DNA of 64,000 bases. Source: Patagioenas fasciata. Taxonomy: Eukaryota; Chordata; Aves; Columbiformes; Columbidae. The DNA lies in the NCBI RefSeq assembly GCF_037038585.1, contig NC_092522.1, positions 124,664,661 to 124,728,660 of the forward strand. The letters are read 5' to 3'. Numbering within the stretch: position 1 is the stretch's first letter; each line of letters starts with the position of its first letter. Position numbers and translations under genes: made by a program. Shown one piece after another: positions 23,776 to 35,100 of this stretch. The notes under the pieces are model-generated. The model searched no databases and had not been told where the DNA came from. It saw only the letters and a program-made list of their open reading frames with translations.

Positions 23776-23889
23776 CACATATGGCCGCTCCGACCTGTGC
23801 CCCCCCCGCCCCTTCCCACCTTCAGCCCCATTAGGATTTGGGTGCACGCAGGTTGGGTCAGTGGGTGCTGCTGCACCTTGGGGTGCTGC

Positions 23890-24247
23890 GGGACCTGAAG
23901 AGGGGTCCCGGGCTCCTCTTTAACGGGAAAAAAAACAAGCGATTACGGGCAAAACCCCGGGGAGCAGAGACAGGGAACGGGTGGAGTGGCGACCACCCAC
24001 AGCCGTGGGGACGGAGGTCCCCAAAGCTCCCCGGGACCGGGAGGTGCTCGTGTGACAAAGACGGGTTGCCCCCGTGCAGGGGTGCCCCCTGTGACAGGCG
24101 CCGAACGGCGGCGCTAGGACCCAGCGCAGCACCCAGGCAGGGGGCGAGGCCTCGGGGGCGGGGCCCGCGGGGGTGTGGAGCGGCCTCCTCGCTGGAAGGG
24201 TTGGGGTCACGGGTTCGAGTCCGGATGGTGCCGGCGGTGGGGTGGCC
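23890..24247 (+). promoter_or_regulatory. EPHX2: EPHX2 promoter, CpG-rich with GC box
   Basis: CG-rich stretch directly upstream of the EPHX2 ATG. A GC box gggggcgggg sits at 24154-24163, about 90 bases before the start codon, with no TATA. Consistent with a TATA-less CpG-island promoter; the transcription start is not determinable here. Confidence 0.55.
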
Positions 24248-24348
24248 ATGAAGCGGAGGGCTGTGTTGTTCGACCTTGGCGGCGTGCTCTTTGGGCCCGG
24301 CCTGCAGCACTTCCTGGGGTCCTGCGAGCGGCACTTTGCTCTGCCCAG
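24248..24348 (+). CDS. EPHX2: EPHX2 exon 1: HAD motif I
   Basis: 101 nt, ends phase 2. It encodes [20 protein letters not shown], then [13 protein letters not shown]. An open reading upstream of the ATG has no in-frame ATG and is not used. Confidence 0.93.
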
Positions 24349-26066
24349 GTATGGCCTGACCCGGCCCGGCCTAGCCCGGCGGCGCTTTTCCGCCCGCGTC
24401 TCGGCGAGTTGCCGCTCGGCCCGAGACTCGTAGAGACGAGGCGACAATACTGTGTGTGCGGCGCCCGGCCGCACGGGCTGTGCGCGACTGGGCAGCAGGA
24501 GCGCAGGACCGGGTGTGGGGTGCAGGGTGGGGTCCCCCTGTCCTGGGTGTGGGGTGCAGCTTGGGGTCCCTGTGTATATGTGGGGTGCAGGCTGGGGATG
24601 ATCCTGTCCTGGTTGTAGGGTATAGGTCAGCAGTTGAAAGTAACCCCCAGGTTGGCATAGGGGGTGTTTGCAAAAGCACTAAGAAGAGCATCTAATACTT
24701 AATTAACCAAGATAATTAATTAAGTTCATCCCTTCCCCAGCGCTGAGACCTGACACAACTAAATGCACAAGCTGGAGCTGACAAAACCCAGAAAATTGGA
24801 TCCCCGAATGAGTCCCAAACAACCTCTCAAGTCCCACTGAGCCCTTTGCCCCACTTAATATGAGATATTTCGGAATTACTAATTGCGGAAGCTCCCAAAC
24901 AGCAGGCAAACAGGTTCTGTCTGTACCGCCCGATGTGCTGGGCTTTCCTAGCACCGCCTGGGTGTTTAAAGGAAAAAAAAGTTAAAAAAAGAATAAAATA
25001 TTAAAGAGCTAAATGCTGGAGGACGTGGAGCAGATGGAGCAATAAATTCCCAGATTATCAGGCCATCAAGCATATTTTTTACTTCGTTTTATATTAAAAA
25101 GAAGATGACAGCAATCCTGCTGGAAAAGGTAAAGCCGTTTATTTTTAACCGAGCTGCGTTTTTATCGACTTTGTCCTAAGGCCCGTGGCTATAATCTTGT
25201 TTTATTGCCGCCCGAGAAGGCCTTTCGTGATCTTGTGATAGGGGAAAGTTATTTTCCCCGAGATGCAGCTTACAAAATAACCTTACTCTTTGCACTATTT
25301 TATATTTTTGTTGTTCGTGTCGAAACTCCCTGCTCGTTTATCTGCGGGGCGAAGTAATTGAACTGCCAGCGAGAAATAAATGGGCAGCGATCTCCCGGTC
25401 CGGTAATGGAGTGATGCTCCAGTCCCAGAGATGATGGAAGAGGGAGCGGGACTGATTTAGGCAGCTCCATATCCCTGGCACAAAGCATCCCCATAGTGTA
25501 CCCCAGCACCCCCCTGGTATTGGGGTGACCCCCTGATATTGGGGTACCCCCCCAGCTGACCTCCCCTCCTTCTCCTTGCAGTAGTTTCTTGCAAAAAGTG
25601 CTGTTTGCTGGCAGCTCCGAGAGCCCTTACGCCAAAGCCATGAAGGGACAGATCACCCTGTCCCAGGTGAGCCCTTGGGTACCAACCGTGGAGCATCGCG
25701 GATGCTCCGATGCGCCGGGGGAGCGCAAGCTCCGAGATGGGCTTTGTTTTATGTTTTTGGGGGTTTATCGGATGATTTTGTGGGTGTTTTCCAGCTTTGT
25801 TCAGAGGTGGAAGAGGGCTGCCGGCAGCACGCCTCTGCCTCGGGCGTCACCCTGCCGGCCACCTTCTCCATCTCCCGCATCTTCGAGGAGATGGCGGCCA
25901 AGGGGACGATCAACACCCCCCTGCTGCAGGCGGCCGGGGTGCTGCGGAGGAACGGTGGGTGACAGGGGGGTTTTGGGGCTCGGGGTGATGGAGTCAGGGT
26001 GCTGCTGCCCTCCTGAGCGGCTGCCGTGGAGGTGCTGGTTGGTCCCACCATGGGGTCTCTGCTCAG

Positions 26067-26114
<48 letters not shown>

Positions 26115-29100
26115 GGAGGAGGCTGAGGTTGGATGTGGGGAACAATTTCTTCCCCAAAGAGCTGTGGGGCATTGGAACAGGCTGCCCAGGGCAGTGCTGG
26201 AGTCACCATCCCTGGAGGGCTGGACAGACGGACATGAGGTTCTCAGGGCCATGGGGCAGTGCCAGAGGTTGAATTAATGGTTGGACATGATGATCTTGAA
26301 GGTCTCTTCCAACCAAAATGATTCTGCGATTCTACCAAAGTGCTCTCTCAGCGTCTCTAACTAAATATTCCGAGCCCTGCTGCCAAATTCATCAGACGTA
26401 ATCACCCCGCCAGCAATTAGCAGGATGCCGCAGCCCGTCACCCGGCGCCGTGATGGGTCCATCCTCAGCATCTCAGTGTCCCCGAGCTCTGGCTCATGTC
26501 CCCAAGGTTCAGATTTGCTTTTCTAGAGGTACAAACCGGGCGTAAGCTCCTGCTGAGCATCCTGTTATCTCCTGCTGGGTCATCTTCTTCCAGACAGAGC
26601 CTTGTAAATGGGAAATATTAGGCTGGGAAGGTCTGAGAGGTGTAGCTTGGGGAGGAGAAGTGAAACCAAATGCTTTTGGGGGAGCGGCGTGGGAAAACCA
26701 GCCCTTTCCTAGGGTTTAAAACCTGCGTCCTCACCAACAACTGGGTGGATGACAGCGCCGGGCGGCTCTTCACGGCCACGCTGATGAACATGCTGCACCG
26801 GCACTTTGACCTGGTGATTGAGTCCTGCCGGCTCGACATGCAGAAACCGGATCCCCAGATCTACACCTACGCCCTGGGCACTCTGCAGGTGGAACCGCAG
26901 GAGGTACGGCCGTCACTCCCAAAAGAACAGTCATGGGGGGTCGCTGCGAGCGCCCGCGCTGGGTGCTGAGCCCTGGCTGTTGTGTTTCCAGGCCATCCTC
27001 CTGGATGACATCGGGGAGAACCTGCGGCCGGCTCGGGAGATGGGCATGGCCACCATCCTCGTCAGGGACACCGACGCCGTCCTGAAGGAGCTGGAGCAGC
27101 TCTCGGGTGTCCAGGTACGTGGGGTGATCTGGGTCCCCCATCTCCTGCTCTCCTGGGGTCCCTGGGGCGACGGGTGGGACGGACCCCTCGTGCAGCGATG
27201 CTGCTCTGCAAGTGGCGCTTGTGTCCTGGCCTTTGGCTTTGCTTTGTTTTACCCTCTGCTTTAATTATACAGTTGCTTCTTCCATTTCTAATGATGTAGG
27301 GAAAGCGCCAGCATAAATCCTGCTGGTCTCTGTGCATAGAACGGCCGGGTGGGCGCAGGCAGAAGCACACAAAGGTGTCACCGTGACCTGGTCATGCGTC
27401 ACCAACCCATTCTTTATCCCCTTCATTCCCCCTTCCCTGTGTTTTCCTGTCCTTCCTTGCCCTGGCCCACCGAGGTCCCTAATGCTCAATGGAACCGCTT
27501 GGAGTTGGCATCTTGACTCGTGTTGTTGCCAAACTCAAATCATATCAGGCTCCCAGATTGTTGAGGTTGACTGCAAAGATATTTGATGTTTTGGGGGGGC
27601 ACAGATTGTTTTAAAACCTGTTTGGAAGCTAAAGGCCGGTTCTTTTACGTGCCATTTTGTTTTGAACCTTCGCTCATGTTTTCAGGCTTCATTGTAAAGA
27701 CACTGATTATTTTTTGTGAGGCTTCTGTGAGGAGCAGGGGTTGGACTTGATCCTTAATGGGTCCCTTCCAACCTGAGATTGATATTCTGTGGTTCTGGGT
27801 CTTGCCATGATGTCGCGCTTTGGGAACCAAAGCGATGGGGACAGTGACCTCCTTCAAACGCTGCCCGTCCCCATAACCTCATCCCCCGGCCCTCAAACGT
27901 GTGGCTGTCCCATGGTGGGGACATCGTGCTGAGGCCACCATTCACCCCATGCTCCTCACCCACAGCTTCTCGGCCTAGAAGAGCCGCTGCCGACCGCGTG
28001 TGACCCGTCCAGCGTCAGCCATGGCTACGTGTCCATCCGGGTAGGGGGCTGCCTGGGTGACAAGGTGTCCCCAGGCTTGATGGGGGGTCAGGTGTCCTGG
28101 GAAGGGTGTTGAGCTCCATGTAAGGCTTGTTGGGTCGTCCCTTGTCCTCTGGGGTGGGGGTGCTGAGCTTGTCCCATCACTCAGCAGCCAAACCGGTGGG
28201 GGGTGGTGAGAGGCGGGTTGGGGGTGACGGCCAGGGCTGGTGAGGGGTCTCTGTGCCTTCCAGCCCGGCGTGCAGCTGCACTTTCTGGAGATGGGAGAGG
28301 GCCCCGTCATCTGCCTGTGCCACGGCTTCCCCGAGACGTGGCTGTCCTGGCGCTACCAGGTGATGGAGGCGACGAGGAGATGGACGGATGGACGGACGGA
28401 CAGATGGACGAACAGATGGATGGATGGATGGATGGATGGACGGACGGACAGATGGACGAACAGATGGATGGATGGATGGATGGACAGATGGATGGACGGA
28501 CGGAGGGACGGATGGACGGACGGAGGGATGGAAGGATGGAGGGACGGATGGAAGGATGGAGGGACGGATGGACGGATGGACGGATGGACGGACGGATGGA
28601 CGGATGGACGGACGGACGGATGGACGGACGGACGGATGGAGGGACGGACGGATGGAGGGACGGACGGAGGGACGGACGGACGGATAGACGGATGGACGGA
28701 TGGATGGAGGGAGGGATGGATGGAGGGAGGGATGGATGGAGGGAGGGATGGATGGAGAGATGGATGGATGGATGGATGGATAGATGGATGGACGGACGGA
28801 CAGACGGATGGACGGACGGATGGACAGATGGATGGATGGACGGACAGATGGACGGACAGATGGATGGATGAGGGTGAGATGCTGGGGTGGAGGGGGTGCA
28901 CGACCACCACTCTGGGGGATCCTGGGGCTGTCCCACCACCCTGTTTTCAGCTTTGAGGGACTCAGGAGAGTTCCCCACCCTCCAGTGTCACCAGCTGCCC
29001 CGGGGACACCTCTGGGCATGCTGGGTGGGCAGGAGGGCTCCGGGGGGCTCCGTGCCCCCCAGAAGCTGATGGTTTTCCCCCAGATCCCCGCGCTGGCCGA

Positions 29101-32100
29101 TGCCGGATTCAGGGTGATCGCTCTGGAGATGAAGGGCTATGGGGAGTCCACGGCCCCGCCGGGTGAGCTGGCTTTACTGGGCTGTACTGGGATGGGGCTG
29201 GAGCTGCTGGTCCTGAGGTCCAGCCCAGGAGAAGATGGGTGGAGGAGTCTTCTCCTGGGGGGTGGGAGCTGTTCTGCTCCTCCCGCGGCCCCGATGGATG
29301 CAGAACACATCCATAGAAACGGGGGGATGCTAAAATCATGGCAATTGTGTCTTTTGTGCAGATATAGAGGAATATTCGCAGGAGCAGATCTGCAAGGTGA
29401 GGAGCTGGGGGGGTGGGACGGGGGCGGTGGGCTGGTGGGACACGTCCCACCAGGACCTGAGCCTTTCTCTCCTCCTGTCCCCAGGACCTGGTGGTTTTCC
29501 TGAACAAACTGGTGAGGAGCTTCCCGCCATGGGTCCCTATTTCTCGGCAAGGTTTGGGCACTTGTCCCCCTGGTTGTGCTTCACCTTTTCCTTCCCATGA
29601 AGACACAGCTGAGCTGCCTGGTGACTTTGTCCTATGCTGAGGTCCCTGGTGACTTTGCCCCAAACCCCTTGGGGCAGCGCCGAGCCCCATCCTTGTGTTC
29701 CCCATGGGTGCGATTTGAAGGATGGGGATGTTCACCCAACCCATTGCGGTGGGGACGACCCATCCTTGGGAGGGTCCCCAGCTCCACGTCACCTCCTCCT
29801 GGGCGTTGTGTCCTTGCTGAGGACGGGGACATGAGCTGGTGGCGCCTGGTTTGGGTTTTACTAAGCTTGTGGGGAAGGATACTGGGTCACAGCCCCTGTC
29901 CCCCATTAAAACCCAATTGTAGCAGCTCCTGAGTGACTGGGGTGGCCAGGGGACCAACACTGCCCCTCAGCATGGCTTGAACCCTGTGTCATCTCAGCGT
30001 CCCATCCCTTTGGGAGCTCTGGGTTTAATTCCCATCCCGGTGAGAGGATGGGGTTGATGGGCTTGATTCCTGTGCCTTTTCAAAGAGATGGAGTGGAGGG
30101 GGAGGAAAGCAGAGCCTGCAAATGCCAGCACCCCCGGGGCTTTTCCCTTGCGAAACGGCTTCCGAGGGGGCGAGTCCTACAAAAAATGCTAAAAAGAAAA
30201 GAATAACTTGAGAAACAATGGAGAGGAAACCAAAAGAGCCCTGGAGGGTTTTGCAAGGGCTCCTTGTGCGCTGGTGTTGGGGATGCAGGAGATGCCGAGC
30301 GGTCCAGGGGCCAGCGCGGTGATGGTGAAATGGACCTGTCAGCCCCATATGGGAGGCGGGAGCTCCCACCTTGTGATGCATCTCCATTAATCACTTGTAG
30401 GTCACTCAGGGTCACTTGTGGGTCAATCTCAGACACTTGTAGGTCACTCTCAGCCACTTGTGGGTTGCCGTAGGTCACTTGTATGTCACTGTCAGCCACT
30501 TGGGACCCCCCAAACCCTCCGCCTCTCTTTGTGGGGGTCCCAGACCCCAGGTTTCACACCATCGCATGGCAGTGAGCAGAACTCACCAACCTCAGCCGCC
30601 GCCGCCGGGGGGGAATTTTAATTAATCTTCTAAATATCAGCTAATTATGAACCGGCTGCTACATCGTCAGCAGCGCGGGGTTTAATTGGATTTATTTGTA
30701 AGTGCCCAGAGGGGTCAGGAAGAAGGAATGGGGGGGAGAACCACAGGATCTGCACTAGGGATGCTCTGAGCCCGTCCCTGCGGTTGGGGCTTTATTTGGC
30801 TGTGACAATAGCGAGATGTCCCCCGTGCTGTCACCTCAGGGTGACCAGCAGCCTCCAGACATGTTTTCAGTGGATAAATCAAACGCTTTTCCCTCTGGAG
30901 AGCGCAGGAAATGTTGCATTAAATGGGAGCGAATTGCTCAGGGGGATCCAGGTAATGCTTCTTCCTTGAGTTGGGGGGAGGGGGGAAACAGCAACAAAGT
31001 GGCCAAAAAAAGAAAAGGGGGAAAATATTGGTGTTTTGTGGTGTCTTTGGGGCGCTGCTGCGGGGGTGCAGCGCTGACACCCCCTCCCCGCAGGGCATCC
31101 CGCAGACCGTGCTGCTGGGTCACGACTGGGGCGGCGTGGTGGTGTGGAACATGGCTCTGTTCTACCCCGAGAGGGTCAGGTGGGTGCTGGGGTCCCCCCC
31201 GGGGGTCGGGACACCCCGAATCCCGTCCTGTCCGCACGGCAAAGCCCCGGCTGGCGCGGGGGGGGCCCCGGCGCTGAGTCCGCGTGCGGTGCGGCAGAGC
31301 CGTGGCCTCGCTGAACACGCCGTACCGCCCCGCCGACCCCGCCGTCGACATCGTGGAGAAGATGAAGGCCATCCCCACCTTCGAATACCAGTTCTACTTC
31401 CAGGAGCCGGTGAGTCCACGACCCCGATTTTTATCCCCCACCGCTTTTTTGGGGCTTAAACCCCCCACTCTGGGGTATGGGGACCCCCCCGGGCACCGCC
31501 TGCTGTCACACCGTGGGGATCTTGCTGTCACCACAACTGGGTTGGGGTCCCCCTGCCAGACCTTGTCCCCAAGCTGAGCTCTGCAAAACCCCATCCCCAG
31601 CGTCCCCTCAAGCCCCAGCGGGTGGAGGATCCACCCCGGGGGGAAACTGGAGCCCCCAGGGGTTTGGGGTCCCTGGGGAGAGTCGGTGTCACCCCCAGTG
31701 CTTCCTGGCCCCCCCCATGCAGGGTATTGCAGAAGCGGAGCTGGAGAGGGACATTGGCCGGACACTGAAGGTGCTGATCCGCTCCCAACGCCAGGAGGTA
31801 GGTTTGGAGCTCTGGGTGGGCCTGGGGGGCTCCACAGCCTGATGTTCCTCTCCAAGCCCTCCAAAAAGGGCTCAGGGGTGGCTTTGCAGTGACCCTAAGG
31901 GCTTCCCCACCCTGTATTTGCTGTCCTATGAAAGTGTGCACTGGCAGCCATCAGTAGGGACCAGAGTGAACGCATCCTTGTAAGCAGCAGTGCAGGGCCC
32001 GCATCTTTTTAAGACTGAAAGCTGACCCTGAGGAGGGACTGAGAGGAGCTCTAGGAAGCCGTGGTGCCTGGGGAACGTGTCTGTGCTTGGAGCTCTACCT

Positions 32101-35100
32101 GGCCCTCGCAGCGCCAGCGCTGCGGCCTTAACCCCTGCAGATAAATGTTCATCTCTCACTGCAGGGCGCAAACCTTGCCGGTTTAAAATAACAGCGCCCC
32201 AGGAGCACACGGGAGGCCGTGCCTTGCCAGCGGCATCCTCTGCCCGCACCGCCGGCTGCTCCTGGCTCTGCAGCGAGCAGGTCCTGCATCCCTCGGGATG
32301 TGGCGATGCTCCGTACCTGCTCCCAGCTCTGCATCCTGGGGCTGTGTGATTGGTTTCCTGCATCCCTCGGGATGTGGCGATGCTCCGTGCCTGCTCCCAG
32401 CTCTGCATCCTGGGGCTGTGTGATTGGTTTCCTGCATCCCTCAGGATGCAGTGATGCTCTGTGCCTGCTCCTGGCTCCGCAGCCCAGGGCTATGTGGTCA
32501 GTTCCTGCATCCCTCAGGATGCAGTGATGCTCTGTGCCTGCTCCTGACTCTGTGTTCCATGGCTGCAGGATTGATTCCTGCATCTTTAGGGATGCATTGA
32601 TGCTCCATGACTGGAGCTGCATGGTTGGTTCCTGCATCCTTTGGGATGCAGTGATGCTCTGTGCCTGTTGGCTCCACAGTCCAGGGCTACATAGTCAGTT
32701 CCTGCATATTTTGGGATGCAGTGATGCTCTCTGTCCACTCCCAGCTCTGCACCCTGGAGCTGCACAGTTGGTTCCTGCATTATTTGGGATGCAGTGATGC
32801 TCTGTGCATGCTCCTGACTCTGTGTCCTAGGGCTGCATGACTGATTCCTGCATCCTTCAGGATGCAGTGATGCTCTGTGCCTGCTCCCAGCTTTGTGTCC
32901 CACCGCTGTGTGATTGGTTCCTGGATCTTCAGGGATGCACTGATGCTCTGTGCTTGCTCCCGGCTCCAGATCCCAGATCTGCATGGTTGGTTTCTGCATT
33001 CTTTGGGATGCACCAATGCTCTGTGCCTGTTCTTGGCTCCACAGTCCAGGGCTACACAGTCAGTTCCTGCATCTTTTGGGATGCGGTGATGCTCCATGTT
33101 CGCTCCCAGCTCTGCACCCTGGGGCTGCACAGTTGGTTCCTGCATCCTTTGGGATGCAGTGATGCTCTGTGTCTGCTCCTGACTCTGTGTCCTAGGGCTG
33201 CATGACTGATTCCTGCATCCCTTGCGATGCAGTGATGCTCTGTGTCTGCTCCTGACTCTGTGTCCTAGGGCTGCATGACTGACTCCTGCATCCTTCAGGA
33301 TGCAGTGATGCTCTGTGCATGCTCCTGACTCTGTGTCCTCGGGCTGCATGACTGACTCCTGCATCCTTCAGGATGCAGTGATGCTCTGTGCATGCTCCTG
33401 ACTCTGTGTCCTCGGGCTGCATGACTGATTCCTGCATCCTTCAGGATGCAGTGATGCTCTGTGTCTGCTCCTGACTCTGTGTCCTCGGGCTGCATGACTG
33501 ATTCCTGCATCCTTCAGGATGCAGTGATGCTCTGTGCCTGCTCCCAGCTCTGTGTCCTAGGGCTGCATGACTGATTCCTGCATCCCTTGCAATGCAGCGA
33601 TGCTCCATGCCTGCTCCCAGCTCTGTGTCCCACAGCTGTGTGATTCATTCCTGCATCTTTAGGGATGCAGTGATGCTCTGTGCCTCTTCTCGGCTCCACA
33701 GCCCAGGGCTACACAGTCAGTTCCTGCATCTTCAGGGATGCAGTGATGCTCCATGTCTGCTCCTGGCTCCAGATCCCAGGTCTGCATGGTTGGTTCCTAC
33801 ATTCTTTGGGGTGCACCAATGCTCTGTGCCTGTCCTTAGCTCCACAGCCCAGGGCTGCACAGTCAGTTCCTGCATCTTTAGGGATGCAGTGATGCTCCAT
33901 GTTCGCTCCCAGCTCTGCACTCTGGGGCTGCGCAGTTGGTTCCTGCATCCTTTGGGATTCAGCGATGCTCTGTGCCTGCTCCCAGCTCTGTGTCCCACAG
34001 CTGTGTGATTGATTCCTGCATCTTCAGGGACGCAGCGATGCTCTGTGCCTGTTCCTGGCTTCGCAGTGAAGGGCTGCTTGTTTGGTTCCTGCATCCCTCG
34101 GGGTGCAGTGATGCTCTGTGCCTGCTCCCAGTGGGGGACGGAGCCCCAAGTCTGCCTGGCAGCTCCAGGGATCCCCCCAACAGTGGGTTTCCCCCCCCCG
34201 GGGGATGGGTTACCCCTGGAATGGTGTCCATCTTGCCTCCCACCACTCCCCTCTCTCCGCAGGACCAATTGCCCTCTAAGATCAAATTCCACGAGGTCTC
34301 GAAGCGAGGTGAGGGGGACACAGAGCTCGCTGTGGGGTGGGGGGACGTGGCGGGGACATGGCAGCAGTGCTGGGCCTCTTGTTGCAGGGGGGCTGCTGGC
34401 GGGCTTCCCAGAAGACCCCCCCGCCAGCTCTATCCTGTGCGGCCCCGACCTGCAATATTACATCCAGCGCTTCCAGATATCCAGCTTCAGGTAGGGCCAG
34501 GAGCCTGGGGGGTGGTGGGGTCCCCCCCTGCAGAAGGGGGACCCCCAGACCCACCTTGGCCTTGCCTGATGACCCCGAGAAGGCGCGTGGCTGCTGGGTG
34601 GAGGCTGCTGTCAGTCCCGTGGGATTGTCCCCGCGGTGGTGACAGGAGCCGGGTCCCAGCATCTCCAGCTCGTTCCCTTCTCTCCCAGAGGCCCCTTGAA
34701 CTGGTACCGCAACATACGACCCAACTGGCGCTGGGCGCTCTCTGCCAGGGACAGGAAGGTGGGGACACATCCTGTCCCATGGGGACGATTTACAGACCCG
34801 GCGCCTTCCCCGCGCCTTGTCACCCGTGTCCCCTCATAGATCATGATGCCAGCGCTGATGGTCACGGCCGGGAAGGACATGGTGCTGCAACCCAAGATGA
34901 GCAAGGGCATGGAGCAGTGGGTGAGTCACCCTGGTCCTGAACCTCTTCTGTGGGACCCCACGGTGGGGTTTGACCCAGGATGTCAGGGGTGGAAGGGACC
35001 CATCCAAAGCACCCTGCCTTGGGTTGAGCCCTACCTGGAGATGCGATGGGGCTGGGTGCTTTGGGGACAGCATCTCAGGGTGGATGGCTGAGGTTGGAGG

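Noticed and set aside
24200-24225. tRNA B-box-like gggttcgagtcc upstream of EPHX2
   Set aside because: The flanking bases do not pair to a 5-bp T-stem and no A-box or acceptor stem is present.
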